Below, one piece after another: positions 30,790 through 40,240 of a DNA stretch of 64,000 nucleotides. A model generated the notes under the pieces. It worked only from the letters and a program-made list of their open reading frames with translations, did no database searches and was not told the origin of the DNA. The translations under genes were made by a program, and so were the position numbers. The number at the start of each line of letters is the position of its first letter. Positions within the stretch are counted from its first letter, which is position 1. Location: contig NZ_JAMOIE010000005.1 in assembly GCF_024448935.1 (NCBI RefSeq), positions 41,233-105,232 on the forward strand, written 5' to 3'. The stretch is from Stutzerimonas stutzeri (GTDB lineage Bacteria > Pseudomonadota > Gammaproteobacteria > Pseudomonadales > Pseudomonadaceae).

Positions 30790-31968
30790 ATGTTGCTTGG
30801 CCTGTTCAATGAGATGCGCGCCGCCAAGGTTCCGGTGTCGCTGCGCGAACTGCTCGATCTGATCAATGCGTTGAAACACAACGTCGTGTTCGCCGATATG
30901 GATGAGTTCTATTATCTGTCGCGCGCGATTCTGGTGAAGGACGAGCGGCACTTCGACAAATTCGATCGCGCTTTCGGCGCCTATTTCAAAGGCTTGGAAA
31001 ATCTGGATCAGCATATCGAGGCCTTGATCCCGGAGGAGTGGCTGCGCAAGGAGTTCGAGCGGTCCTTGAGCGATGAAGAGCGCGCCAAGATCGAGTCGCT
31101 AGGCGGCCTGGACAAGCTGATCGAGGAATTCAAGAAACGTCTCGAGGAGCAGAAAGGCAAACACGCCGGCGGCAACAAGTGGATCGGCACGGGCGGTACC
31201 AGTCCTTTTGGCTCCGGCGGCTACAACCCCGAGGGCATCCGCATCGGTGACGCAGGCAAGCGTCAAGGCAAGGCGGTGAAGGTATGGGATCAGCGCGAAT
31301 ACAAGAACCTCGACGATCAGGTCGAGCTGGGGACGCGCAACATCAAGGTCGCGTTGCGCCGCTTGCGCAAGTTCGCTCGCCAGGGCGCGCAAGACGAACT
31401 GGACCTGGACGGCACCATCGACCACACCGCCAAAGACGGCGGCCTGCTGAACATCCAGATGCGCCCCGAGCGTCGCAATGCGGTGAAGCTGCTGATCCTG
31501 TTCGACATTGGCGGTTCGATGGATGCGCACGTCAAGGTCTGCGAAGAATTGTTCTCCGCCTGCAAGACGGAGTTCAAGCACCTCGAGTACTTCTACTTTC
31601 ACAACTTCATCTATGAGTCGGTGTGGAAAAACAATTTCCGCCGCACTTCCGAACGCACCTCGACCCTGGACCTGCTGCACAAGTACGGTGCCGACTACAA
31701 GGTGGTCTTCGTTGGCGACGCGGCCATGGCGCCTTATGAAGTCACCCAGCCTGGCGGCAGCGTCGAGCACTGGAACGAGGAAGCCGGCTACGTCTGGATG
31801 CAGCGCTTCATGGAAAAATACAAGAAGCTCATCTGGATCAACCCTTACCCGAAGGACACCTGGGGCTACAGCTCCTCCACCGGCATCATCCGCGACCTGC
31901 TGGAGGACCGCATGTATCCACTAACCTTGAGCGGACTGGAAGAAGGCATGAAGTTTTTGTCGAAATAG
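30790..31968 (+). CDS. VWA-domain (CoxE-like) protein, MoxR partner
   Basis: The 392-residue protein has a helical N-terminal half (VSLRELLDLINALKHNVVF), a charged Glu/Lys-rich coil near 80-125, a glycine-rich linker with WIGTGGTSPFGSGGYNPEG (131-149), and a von Willebrand A domain with the metal site D239-I-G-G-S243. VWA proteins of this type act with MoxR ATPases in metal or cofactor insertion into enzyme complexes. The cluster lacks any obvious cofactor enzyme such as CO dehydrogenase, so the client is unknown. Confidence 0.9.
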   Translation: MLLGLFNEMRAAKVPVSLRELLDLINALKHNVVFADMDEFYYLSRAILVKDERHFDKFDRAFGAYFKGLENLDQHIEALIPEEWLRKEFERSLSDEERAKIESLGGLDKLIEEFKKRLEEQKGKHAGGNKWIGTGGTSPFGSGGYNPEGIRIGDAGKRQGKAVKVWDQREYKNLDDQVELGTRNIKVALRRLRKFARQGAQDELDLDGTIDHTAKDGGLLNIQMRPERRNAVKLLILFDIGGSMDAHVKVCEELFSACKTEFKHLEYFYFHNFIYESVWKNNFRRTSERTSTLDLLHKYGADYKVVFVGDAAMAPYEVTQPGGSVEHWNEEAGYVWMQRFMEKYKKLIWINPYPKDTWGYSSSTGIIRDLLEDRMYPLTLSGLEEGMKFLSK

Positions 31969-32143
31969 GTCGCTATATACCTTCAGCCGCAGGGACGCAC
32001 CGATGAAAACACGATGGGCCCTCTCTGGCCCGTCACAGCCGTGACGGCCATCACCATGGCCGGTGCGCTACAGGCAGCCTTTGGCTTCTCAGGTGAGCGT
32101 GCCATACACCGCATCGGTGCCCATGCGCCAGCGATAGTCCACT

Positions 32144-32548
32144 ATGCGTTGGGGCTATCAGCAGGCCATCATCATCGTGAATCTAGCCGCTTCGGCTCTG
32201 CTACTGATTTGGTGGCTAATTTGGTGGCTAACCGCAACGGCCAAGCCGACTCACCGACCCGCGTTGAGGCTGGCAAATGCTGCATTCGGTAGTTGGTTAC
32301 TGGTCCAGATGCTGGTGATCTGGACGGTTGTCTTGGGCATTCTTCAACAGGTGTCAGGTTTACCCGATGGACAGCCTATTCAAGCTGCCTTATTGATCAT
32401 TGGTGCCTCTTCGCTCAGATGGCTGATCCCGTCGACCTTCTACTTGCCTATCCTTCAGTCAGGTTTGAGGGAATGGGCTGACCGCGTCACCGCGCGAGTA
32501 ACACATCCCCAAGGTGTCCGGACTATCGCTGCGACGGAAGCCGGCTAG
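32144..32548 (+). CDS. Possible small membrane protein (start uncertain)
   Basis: The 134-residue frame has three hydrophobic segments: AIIIVNLAASALLLIWW, WLLVQMLVIWTVVLGIL and AALLIIGASSLRWLIP. No ribosome binding site precedes ATG 32144, and an earlier ATG at 32003 in the same frame meets a stop after 13 codons, so the 5' end may be damaged. A perfect 12-bp tandem duplication (32207-32218 and 32219-32230) adds an in-frame LIWW repeat. I do not recognise a family. The 3' end overlaps the DUF2937 gene on the other strand by 26 bp. It could be a degenerating gene or noise. Confidence 0.4.
   Translation: MRWGYQQAIIIVNLAASALLLIWWLIWWLTATAKPTHRPALRLANAAFGSWLLVQMLVIWTVVLGILQQVSGLPDGQPIQAALLIIGASSLRWLIPSTFYLPILQSGLREWADRVTARVTHPQGVRTIAATEAG
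32207..32230 (+). repeat. Perfect 12-bp tandem duplication
   Basis: ATTTGGTGGCTA occurs twice back to back (32207-32218, 32219-32230), inside a possible membrane-protein frame, where it duplicates four residues without shifting the frame. Confidence 0.9.
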
Positions 32549-33062
32549 CCGTACGACGGCGGCGTCGATAACGCTGCGGGAGCAGAGCCTGGCGAAGCCA
32601 TACGAAGAGGCTTTCAATGATCCATGCAAGCAACAGCGCGCAGCTTAGGCCCCAGGCGATGGCCTCGGGTGCCAGCAGTACCTGAAAGCGGTAGCTATTC
32701 CAGACCTGGCGTCTGATCTCATTGTTTGCCCCGACCAACACGTGCCAGGCCTGTGCGTACCAAGGCCCTTCCATGATCCGCCATTCACGATCGAGCAAAC
32801 GCGCGCGCTCGACCAATGCCGAAACGCTGCGCGCATCGCTCTGAAACACCGCATCTTCGCTGGCTCGGTAATGCTCGACCAGGGCGTTCAGATCACCTTT
32901 GAAAAATCGCCCGGCTGTTTCCTGGAACCCGGCCAGACCCAGCCGGGCCTCTAGCCGACGCGCCTCGACGTGATCACTGTAAGCATCGATGAAGCCCGGC
33001 ACCTGAATACCGATGAGCAACCCAAGGGCAAACAAGGTCAGCCGCAGATAGCTTCTCAACAT
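32523..33062 (-). CDS. DUF2937 family membrane protein
   Basis: The 179-residue protein has an N-terminal helix (LRLTLFALGLLIGIQVPGFI), the soluble segment HVEARRLEARLGLAGFQETAGRFFKGDLNALVEHYRAS and a C-terminal helix (AIAWGLSCALLLAWIIESL), then a very basic tail (RYRRRRRTASR). This pattern fits DUF2937, whose function is not known. Its ATG (33060-33062) shares one base with the stop of the amidotransferase gene (TGATG), so they are translationally coupled. It is the last gene of a three-gene minus-strand unit. Confidence 0.75.
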   Translation of the reverse strand: MLRSYLRLTLFALGLLIGIQVPGFIDAYSDHVEARRLEARLGLAGFQETAGRFFKGDLNALVEHYRASEDAVFQSDARSVSALVERARLLDREWRIMEGPWYAQAWHVLVGANNEIRRQVWNSYRFQVLLAPEAIAWGLSCALLLAWIIESLFVWLRQALLPQRYRRRRRTASRLPSQR

Positions 33063-33838
33063 CACTGCACCTGCCCGCGCGCAACGCACTCGCCCAATCG
33101 CCACAGCGTCCATTCGCCGGATTGATGAATATCCCACCGCTCGTTGTCGGTTAATGGCTCGGTTGCCAGCACTGTCACGACGTCGTTTGGCGTCGTCTCC
33201 GCGTTGAAGTCCACCGTCAGTTCGGCATCTTTCAGTTGCGCCGGGCCGAAGGGCGCGCGGCGGGTGATCTGCGCCAGCTTGGTTGAGCAGAAACTGAACA
33301 GCCATTCACCATTACTGAGCAAGCAGTTGAATACGCCTTTGGCACGGTAACTGGCACAGGCACCGAGCAGATGCGCAACCAGATCCTCCGCGGCGACCCG
33401 CTCCGGAAAATCGCCGCGTATCAGATTGAGCAGATCGCAGAATGCCGCTTCGCTGTCCGTATCCCCTACCGGCTGATAGAAGCCGCGCGCCGGGCTGAAA
33501 TCCGCCAGTTGGCCATTGTGGGCAAAACACCAATGCTGCCCCCACAGCTCCCGGACGAAAGGATGCGTATTGACCAACGCGACCTTGCCGACGTTGGCGT
33601 GACGGATATGGCCGATCACCACATGACTTTTGATCAGGTAATGCTGAACCATCTTCGCCACTTCCGACTCGCAGCTGGCCACCGGATCTTGGAACAGTCG
33701 CAGACCGCGACCTTCGTAGAACGCAATACCCCAGCCGTCCTTGTGTGGTCCAGTGCGGCCGCCGCGTTGCATCAGCCCGGTGAAGCTGAAATGGATGTCG
33801 GTGGGTACATTGGCGCTCATGCCGAGCAGTTCACACAT
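33062..33838 (-). CDS. YafJ-type class II glutamine amidotransferase
   Basis: The 258-residue protein starts [19 protein letters not shown], so Cys2 becomes the N-terminal nucleophile after Met removal. It has the glutaminase motifs [21 protein letters not shown] and FAHNGQL. Class II amidotransferases release ammonia from glutamine; stand-alone YafJ-like proteins have no established acceptor substrate. It overlaps the DUF2937 start by one base and lies 51 bp below the membrane-protein gene at 33890. No synthetase partner is visible. Confidence 0.88.
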   Translation of the reverse strand: MCELLGMSANVPTDIHFSFTGLMQRGGRTGPHKDGWGIAFYEGRGLRLFQDPVASCESEVAKMVQHYLIKSHVVIGHIRHANVGKVALVNTHPFVRELWGQHWCFAHNGQLADFSPARGFYQPVGDTDSEAAFCDLLNLIRGDFPERVAAEDLVAHLLGACASYRAKGVFNCLLSNGEWLFSFCSTKLAQITRRAPFGPAQLKDAELTVDFNAETTPNDVVTVLATEPLTDNERWDIHQSGEWTLWRLGECVARGQVQ

Positions 33839-33889
33839 GCGCTATCTCCCGATAGGTTCTGCTGCGCCTTGGGCGAGAAAGGTTCAGTG

Positions 33890-34354
33890 TCAGAGTCTGG
33901 GTTCGGTCCGCGCCCCGTAGCGGTTCGTCGGACGGTAGTCCTCTTCGTCGTCATCCTCGAGTCGTTCGCGCAGGGTACGAGGATCCTCATGGCGCGATTC
34001 GCTCGGGTGCTGTTTCGCCCGCCGCTCGATCAGCCAACGTATAAGCACAAAAACTACATAAATCGCGAATGCAATCAAGCCGTAGAGCGCGAGGTCAGCC
34101 ACGGCACGCCAGGCATTACTGCCGACCTTGAACAGCAGATCCAGGGCTGTGATGGCGACCGCCGGGGCGAACAGGTCCTTGGCGGGATCGACAATCGTCG
34201 GCGTCAGCAGCAACACGGCCATGATCAGTCGCAACGGCTCGCGCAGCCAGCGCCACAGGGGACGGGTGATGCGCAACCAGACCAGCAAGCAGCCCAGCGC
34301 GGCGATACCGTAGGCAGACCAGGCAAGCAAATATTCATTGGCGGGTAGGAACAT
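33890..34354 (-). CDS. Conserved-looking inner-membrane protein
   Basis: The 154-residue protein begins MFLPANEYLLAWSAYGIAALG and has about four hydrophobic segments (including LIMAVLLLTPTIVDPAKDLFAPA and LYGLIAFAIYVVFVLIRWL), then a charged C-terminal tail (ESRHEDPRTLRERLEDDDEED). I do not recognise a characterised family, although I have the impression that similar proteins are common in Pseudomonas. It is the first gene of the minus-strand unit with the amidotransferase and DUF2937 genes. The start ATG 34352-34354 is chosen because the hydrophobic N-terminus begins there. Confidence 0.7.
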   Translation of the reverse strand: MFLPANEYLLAWSAYGIAALGCLLVWLRITRPLWRWLREPLRLIMAVLLLTPTIVDPAKDLFAPAVAITALDLLFKVGSNAWRAVADLALYGLIAFAIYVVFVLIRWLIERRAKQHPSESRHEDPRTLRERLEDDDEEDYRPTNRYGARTEPRL

Positions 34355-34560
34355 GGCGATCTCTGTACAGGCCGGAGGAAGCCCCGGCATTAACGCCGGG
34401 CATGATAACAGTCGTGAGCGGCGGCACGGCTAGCCAACTGATGCAATGCAGCTGGCCATTGCGCATCCAACGCCGTATAAGTCCTGAAAAAATGCGTTGT
34501 GGTCCATATCGCGTGCCTAGAAGCCATACTTGTAGCAACCGACATTTCAGGAGATTCACC

Positions 34561-35001
34561 ATGATCTACCAGCATATTCTGGTCGCCACTGACCTGAACG
34601 ACGATTGCCATCCAATGGTCGCGCGCGCTCAGGCGCTGGCGACCGTCAGCGGTGCGAAACTGGCGCTGGTCCATGTCATCGAACCCATGGCGATGGCCTT
34701 CGGTGGGGACGTACCAATGGATCTTTCGATGCTGCAACAACAGCAGTTCGACCAGGCCCGTGAGCGCTTGGCCGGGTTCGCCGATCGTTATCCGGGGCTA
34801 ACCGCGGAACAACGCCACCTGGCCTACGGCCAGCCTCGTCAGGAAATTCACCGGCTGGCCAAAGAGCAAGGCTGTGACCTGGTCGTGGTGGGCAGCCATG
34901 GCCGTCACGGCCTCGCTTTGCTGCTCGGTTCCACGTCCAATGACATCCTGCACGGTGCGCCCTGCGATGTGCTCGCCGTGCGCCTGAAAAAACCCGAGTG
35001 A
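34561..35001 (+). CDS. Universal stress protein, UspA family
   Basis: The 146-residue protein has the UspA fold: MIYQHILVATDLNDDCHP at the start and the ATP-binding loop VVGSHGRHGLALLLGSTSND near the C-terminus (GxxG-9x-G-S/T pattern). UspA proteins accumulate in stasis, oxidative or low-oxygen stress and protect the cell by mechanisms not fully known. AGGAG lies seven bases before ATG 34561. It is a single gene on the plus strand, convergent with uup. Confidence 0.92.
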   Translation: MIYQHILVATDLNDDCHPMVARAQALATVSGAKLALVHVIEPMAMAFGGDVPMDLSMLQQQQFDQARERLAGFADRYPGLTAEQRHLAYGQPRQEIHRLAKEQGCDLVVVGSHGRHGLALLLGSTSNDILHGAPCDVLAVRLKKPE

Positions 35002-35222
35002 ACCGTCGCCCGGCCAGAGTCAGCTGGCTCAGGCCGTTTCGACACCCCCCTCCCCCGCGCTCATCACAAGTGGCCGGATCAATGGTTTGCACTGCTGATG
35101 ATTCAGGCGCGTCCATCTCGGTGCCAGCTTCGCAGTCTCGTGATCAAAGACACGGGCCGGCTCGATCCGGTAGCCGACCTCATGCTCATTATCGAGGCCG
35201 GGGTCACGTCGTTGCGGACGGC

Positions 35223-37139
35223 TCAGCCCTCCAACTCGGCCCAGCGCTCGAGCAGCGCATCGAGCTCCAGCTGCATCGCTTCGAGCTTGGCGAGGGTTTC
35301 GCCGGTCCGCTCAGCAGCCTGTTGATAGAACGCCGGCTGTGCCATCTCCTCTTGTAGCGCAGCGATGCCCTTTTCCACTGCGTCAATCTTGCCCGGCAGT
35401 GCTTCCAGCTCGCGCTGAACCTTGTAACTGAGCTTTTTTTGCGCAGGGGCCGGCTCAGCGGGCGCTTGCTGTGCAGCCGGCTTGGCCTGAGCCGCCTCGG
35501 CCTTCGCCTCTTTGCTCTCCTTGCCTTCACCGACGCCGAGCAACTTTACCGAGCCGCCTTGACGCAGCCAATCCTGATAGCCACCGACGTATTCACGAAC
35601 CACGCCATTGCCCTCGAATACCAGCGTGCTGGTCACTACGTTATCGAGAAATGCCCGGTCGTGGCTCACCATCAGAACCGTACCCTGGAAACTCAGCAGG
35701 ACTTCCTCCAACAGCTCGAGGGTTTCCACATCGAGATCGTTGGTGGGCTCATCGAGGACCAGCAGGTTGGCGGGTTTGCTGAACAGCTTGGCCAGCAAGA
35801 GCCGTGCCCGCTCTCCGCCGGAGAGCGCTTTAACCGGCGTACGGGCACGCTGGGGACTGAACAGGAAATCTCCGAGGTAGCTCAGGACATGTCGGTTCTG
35901 GCCGTCGATGGTGATGAAATCGCGTCCCTCGGCAACGTTGTCAACGACGGTCTTTTCCAGTTCCAGCTGGTGACGCAGTTGGTCGAAATATGCCACTTCC
36001 AGCTTGGTGCCGGCTTCGACCGTGCCACTGGTTGGTTGCAAATCGCCAAGTAGAAGCTTGAGCAACGTGGTCTTGCCGGTACCGTTGGCGCCGAGCAAGC
36101 CGATACGGTCGCCACGCTGCAACACCGTCGAGAAGTCGCGAATCAACAACTCGCCCCCCGGATGTCCGAAGCTCGCATGTTCGACGACGATGACCTGCTT
36201 GCCAGACTTCTCAGCCGCATCGATCTGAATGTTGGCCTTACCCTGGTGCTCGCGTCGTTCGCTACGTTCAGCACGCAGGGCTTTCAGCGCTCGCACGCGC
36301 CCTTCATTGCGGGTACGCCGCGCCTTGATGCCCTGGCGAATCCACACTTCTTCCTGAGCCAGCTTCTTGTCGAACAGCGCATTGGCCGTCTCTTCGGCTG
36401 CCAGCTGCTGCTCCTTGTGCACCAGGAAGCTCGCGTAGTCGCCGTTCCAGTCGATCATATGGCCGCGATCGAGCTCAAGAATGCGGGTCGCCAAGTTCTG
36501 CAGGAACGCGCGGTCGTGGGTGATGAACAGCACCGCACCGTTGAATCCGGTGAGCGCTTCTTCCAGCCAGGCGATAGCGCCGATATCCAGGTGGTTGGTG
36601 GGCTCGTCGAGCAACAGCAGATCGGGCTCTGACACCAGCGCCTGGGCCAGCAGCACGCGTCGTCGCCAACCTCCGGACAACTCGGCGAGGATTTTGTCGG
36701 CCGGCAACTGCAAGCGGCTCAAGGTGCTGTCCACCAGCTGCTGCAGGCGCCATCCATCCTTGGCTTCGAGCGCCTGCTGGACATGCATGAGCTTGTCGAG
36801 ATCGGCTTCGTTCTGGATGTTCTGGCTCAGATGATGGTATTCGGCAAGCAACTGCCCCACCCCGGCCAGCCCCTCGGCGACCACATCGAAGACGGTACGC
36901 TCATCGGCAATCGGCAGTTCCTGCGGCAACTCGCCAATCTTCAACCCTGGCGCTCGCCAGATTTCGCCGTCATCTGGTAGCTGGCTGCCCTTGACCAGGC
37001 TGAGCATGCTGGATTTGCCGGTACCGTTGCGCCCGATAATACAAACCCGCTCACCCCGCGCAATCTGCCAGGACACTCCATCGAGCAATGGATTGTTGCC
37101 ATAGGCGAGGGACACATCGGTCAACTTGAGCAGGGTCAT
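35223..37139 (-). CDS. uup: ABC-F ATPase Uup
   Basis: The 638-residue protein has two ABC cassettes in one chain and no membrane segment: Walker A GRNGTGKSS with signature LSGGWRRRV, and Walker A GANGTGKTT with signature LSGGERARL. Each is followed by LLLLDEPTNHLD or LLVLDEPTNDLD. The interdomain linker is charged, and the C-terminal tail (about 535-638) has the Ala/Pro-rich and coiled-coil segments of Uup that bind DNA. Uup affects transposon excision and ribosome function. ATG 37137-37139 has GGAG seven bases upstream. It diverges from slt. Confidence 0.92.
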   Translation of the reverse strand: MTLLKLTDVSLAYGNNPLLDGVSWQIARGERVCIIGRNGTGKSSMLSLVKGSQLPDDGEIWRAPGLKIGELPQELPIADERTVFDVVAEGLAGVGQLLAEYHHLSQNIQNEADLDKLMHVQQALEAKDGWRLQQLVDSTLSRLQLPADKILAELSGGWRRRVLLAQALVSEPDLLLLDEPTNHLDIGAIAWLEEALTGFNGAVLFITHDRAFLQNLATRILELDRGHMIDWNGDYASFLVHKEQQLAAEETANALFDKKLAQEEVWIRQGIKARRTRNEGRVRALKALRAERSERREHQGKANIQIDAAEKSGKQVIVVEHASFGHPGGELLIRDFSTVLQRGDRIGLLGANGTGKTTLLKLLLGDLQPTSGTVEAGTKLEVAYFDQLRHQLELEKTVVDNVAEGRDFITIDGQNRHVLSYLGDFLFSPQRARTPVKALSGGERARLLLAKLFSKPANLLVLDEPTNDLDVETLELLEEVLLSFQGTVLMVSHDRAFLDNVVTSTLVFEGNGVVREYVGGYQDWLRQGGSVKLLGVGEGKESKEAKAEAAQAKPAAQQAPAEPAPAQKKLSYKVQRELEALPGKIDAVEKGIAALQEEMAQPAFYQQAAERTGETLAKLEAMQLELDALLERWAELEG

Positions 37140-37412
37140 GACTATCTCCGGAAAACAGGGCGCGCATTCTAACAGAAGGCATCGCCCCGTCGGACTGCAG
37201 CGGACACCTGGCGGCCTGTTTGACAATGAATTTCCGCCGGCTCGTCAGCTTCTGCCTGAGCGGACCAGGACAGCCCGGACCCGGCACGGACATGACGCTC
37301 GTCGGAAGTTTCGCTTTGAGCCTTTCAAGCGCTTAATCCTCGTTTAACTGCTTGACCGGCCAAGCTAAGCTAGCCGCAGAAATTCCCCGTACCCCCCGTT
37401 TTCGGAAGTCTC

Positions 37413-39341
37413 ATGCGCGGTCGACTCTCCAGTATCTGTTTGTGTCTGTTTCTCTCCGCCATCACCCTTGAAACCACCCAAGCTGCGAGTTTGCAGCAGC
37501 GTCAGTTGTACGACGAAGCCAAGCGGGCTTTGGCCAAGGGCGATAGCGGGCCATACCGGCGCCATGCCAGCGCACTACGTGACTATCCGCTCGAGCCCTA
37601 TCTGGCATACGACGATCTGACCGCACGGTTGAAAACGGCCAGCAATGACGAAGTGGAGAAATTTCTCGCCGCGCATGGGGATTTGCCACAGGCGAGCTGG
37701 ATGAAGTTGCGCTGGCTGCGGTTGCTGGCGGCACGCGGCGACTGGAGCCCCTTCGTCGCTCACTACGACCCAAAGATGAACTTCACCGAACTTGACTGCC
37801 TGTATGGTCAATACCAGCTCATCAGCGGGCAGAAGGAACAGGGCTATGCCACCGCCGAAAAGCTCTGGCTGGTGGGCAAGTCCCAGCATAAGGCTTGCGA
37901 TGCCCTGTTCGAGCGCTGGGAAGACGCAGGGCAGCTTACCGAGGCGCTGCGCTGGGAACGGGCCAAACTGGCAGTCGAGACCGGCAATCATGGCCTGGCC
38001 AAGTTCCTGGTCAAAAGTCTGCCGACGCTGAAAGCACAGGGCGAGCTTCTGCTCGATGTCGCCCAGAAGCCACAGCTGCTCAGCCAGCCTGAACGCTTCT
38101 CGCCAGCCACCGAGACCATGGGTGATATCGTCTCGATCGGCTTGCGCCGGTTGGCCCGTGCAAACCCGGAGCAAGCCCTTGGACTGCTCGACAGCTACGC
38201 CAGCCGGATGTCCTTTTCAGCGCAAGAAAAGGTTTCCATCGCACGTCAGATCGGCCTCACCCTGGCCAAGCGTTTCGACCCCCGCGCACTCAAAGTCATG
38301 GCTGAATACGACCCAGAGCTACGTGATGACACGGTCAGCGAATGGCGGGCTCGCCTGTTGCTCCGCCTGGGCCGCTGGGATGACGTCTATGCACTGACTC
38401 AGCGATTCCCCGAAGAGCTCGCCAACAGCAATCGCTGGCGGTACTGGAAAGCGCGCAGCCTGGAACTGGCCAAACCCAAAGATGAGCGAGCCGTCCAGCT
38501 CTATCAACCGGTCGCTGGCGAGCGCGACTTTTACGGTTTCCTTTCGGCTGACCGCATCCAGGCGCCCTACAAGCTCAACCATCAGCCCCTCGCGCTTGAC
38601 CCCAAGCTGGTCCAGAAGGTCCGCGATACCGCTGGGATTCGCCGCGCCATGGAATTCCATGCTCGCGGGCAAATCGTAGATGGGCGCCGCGAGTGGTATC
38701 ACGCCAGCAGGTTGTTCAGCCGCGACGAGCTGGTTGCCCAGGCGCGACTGGCCTATGAAATGGAATGGTACTTCCCTGCTATTCGCACCATTAGCCAGGC
38801 GAAGTATTGGGACGACCTGGACATCCGCTTTCCCATGGCCCATCGCAGCAGCCTGGTGAACGCCGCGAAAGCGCGTGAAATCCACCCGAGCTGGGTGTTT
38901 GCAATCACTCGCCAGGAAAGCGCCTTCATGGCCGACGCTCGCTCCCACGTGGGCGCCACAGGCCTGATGCAGTTGATGCCGGCTACGGCGAAAGAAACCG
39001 CCAGGCGCTTTGGCATTCCGTTGTCGTCGCCCCAGCAAGTGCTCAACCCCAACGTCAACATCCAGCTGGGCGCTGCCTATCTCAGCCAGATCTACGGTCA
39101 GTTCAACGGTAACCGGGTGCTCGCCTCGGCCGCTTACAACGCCGGACCCGGGCGGGTTCGCCAATGGCTGAAGAATGCAGATCACCTTCCGTTTGACGTG
39201 TGGGTCGAGAATATCCCGTTCGATGAAACCCGCCAGTACGTGCAGAACGTACTGACCTATTCGGTCATCTATGGGCAAAAGCTCAACTCGCCGCAGCCAC
39301 TGGTGGAGTGGCACGAGCGCTACTTCGATAATCAGCGATAA
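37413..39341 (+). CDS. slt: Soluble lytic murein transglycosylase
   Basis: The 642-residue periplasmic enzyme cleaves peptidoglycan glycan strands to 1,6-anhydromuropeptides. It has a Sec signal peptide (ISICLCLFLSAI-type core, cut near TTQA), a large alpha-helical superhelix and a C-terminal goose-lysozyme-like domain with catalytic E502 in TRQESAFMADARSHVGATGLMQLMPATA and the motif AYNAGPGRV. Its length matches Slt70. GGAAG precedes the ATG. It is a single gene, divergent from uup. Confidence 0.94.
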   Translation: MRGRLSSICLCLFLSAITLETTQAASLQQRQLYDEAKRALAKGDSGPYRRHASALRDYPLEPYLAYDDLTARLKTASNDEVEKFLAAHGDLPQASWMKLRWLRLLAARGDWSPFVAHYDPKMNFTELDCLYGQYQLISGQKEQGYATAEKLWLVGKSQHKACDALFERWEDAGQLTEALRWERAKLAVETGNHGLAKFLVKSLPTLKAQGELLLDVAQKPQLLSQPERFSPATETMGDIVSIGLRRLARANPEQALGLLDSYASRMSFSAQEKVSIARQIGLTLAKRFDPRALKVMAEYDPELRDDTVSEWRARLLLRLGRWDDVYALTQRFPEELANSNRWRYWKARSLELAKPKDERAVQLYQPVAGERDFYGFLSADRIQAPYKLNHQPLALDPKLVQKVRDTAGIRRAMEFHARGQIVDGRREWYHASRLFSRDELVAQARLAYEMEWYFPAIRTISQAKYWDDLDIRFPMAHRSSLVNAAKAREIHPSWVFAITRQESAFMADARSHVGATGLMQLMPATAKETARRFGIPLSSPQQVLNPNVNIQLGAAYLSQIYGQFNGNRVLASAAYNAGPGRVRQWLKNADHLPFDVWVENIPFDETRQYVQNVLTYSVIYGQKLNSPQPLVEWHERYFDNQR

Positions 39342-39410
39342 GGCGCACCGATTGGATGAGTTGCGGCGTATGGCGCCGCAGCAGGGTGCGGTGGCTTGCC
39401 CGAGCCGACG

Positions 39411-40214
39411 CTACTCGAGCACTTCCACGGGCATGCCAATCTGCAAGAGGCCTGTGCCTTCGGCAATGAGGTTCTGACCGAAGAATACGCCGCCATCGCC
39501 CTTCCGGTAGCTCATCAGGGTAGCCAGTGGTTCATGGACGGCGCTCCGCTCACCGTTCAGCGGATCGATGGTCGGGATGATGCAACGTGAGCAGGGCTTG
39601 ACCACGCGGAACGCCAGCTCACCGATGCGAATGCGCCGCCAGCCATCCTCGGCGTAGGGCGCCGCCCCGGCGATCACCAGATTGGGCCGAAACCGGCGCG
39701 CATCGAGTATGTGCCCGACCCGCGCCGAAAGATCATCGAGTGATCGCTGGCCGATCAACAGAAACGGAAATCCATCGCTGAATGCCGTGCGCTCGTCTGG
39801 CCGGGCATAGTCCTGATCGACCTGGATGCCACGCGATGTGGGCAGATGCACGAGCCGACACGGACGATCAAGCAGGCGTGTCAGCCACTCAGCCGCAGCG
39901 TCGCCAGCATCGGGCACCTGTAGGCTTTCGCGCCAGATCTGCACGCCACGCTCAACGCCACCCTCCTCCGGGACCGCAACAACCAACGCATCCATCCCCG
40001 GCGCCGTCAACAGTAGCTCGGCGTCGCCTTGCCAGCGAGCGTTCAGCAAGGCCATGCCCGGCAGCATTCGCTGGGTCAGGAATTTTCCGCTTGCGGCGTC
40101 GACCACCATCCAGCGCCGGTCACCATACACACCCAGCTCGTCGCATCGCTCCTGTTCCAGTAACTCAGCCGAACCGGATTTGAGTGGAAAACGGTACAAC
40201 GAGAAAAGGTGCAT
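39411..40214 (-). CDS. MOSC-domain protein, YcbX-like N-terminus
   Basis: The 267-residue protein has the beta-barrel MOSC N-terminal region (MHLFSLYRFPLKSGSAELLE) and the MOSC domain with the metal-site Cys motif KPCSRCIIPTIDPLNGER near residue 215 and FGQNLIAEGTG at the end. MOSC domains bind sulfur or molybdenum cofactor; family members such as YcbX take part in N-hydroxylated base or amidoxime reduction. There is no ferredoxin domain here, so it may need a separate electron donor. It lies 26 bp from cheV on the same strand. Confidence 0.88.
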   Translation of the reverse strand: MHLFSLYRFPLKSGSAELLEQERCDELGVYGDRRWMVVDAASGKFLTQRMLPGMALLNARWQGDAELLLTAPGMDALVVAVPEEGGVERGVQIWRESLQVPDAGDAAAEWLTRLLDRPCRLVHLPTSRGIQVDQDYARPDERTAFSDGFPFLLIGQRSLDDLSARVGHILDARRFRPNLVIAGAAPYAEDGWRRIRIGELAFRVVKPCSRCIIPTIDPLNGERSAVHEPLATLMSYRKGDGGVFFGQNLIAEGTGLLQIGMPVEVLE

Positions 40215-40240
40215 GCGGGGCCCTCGAGCGATTGGTCAGG

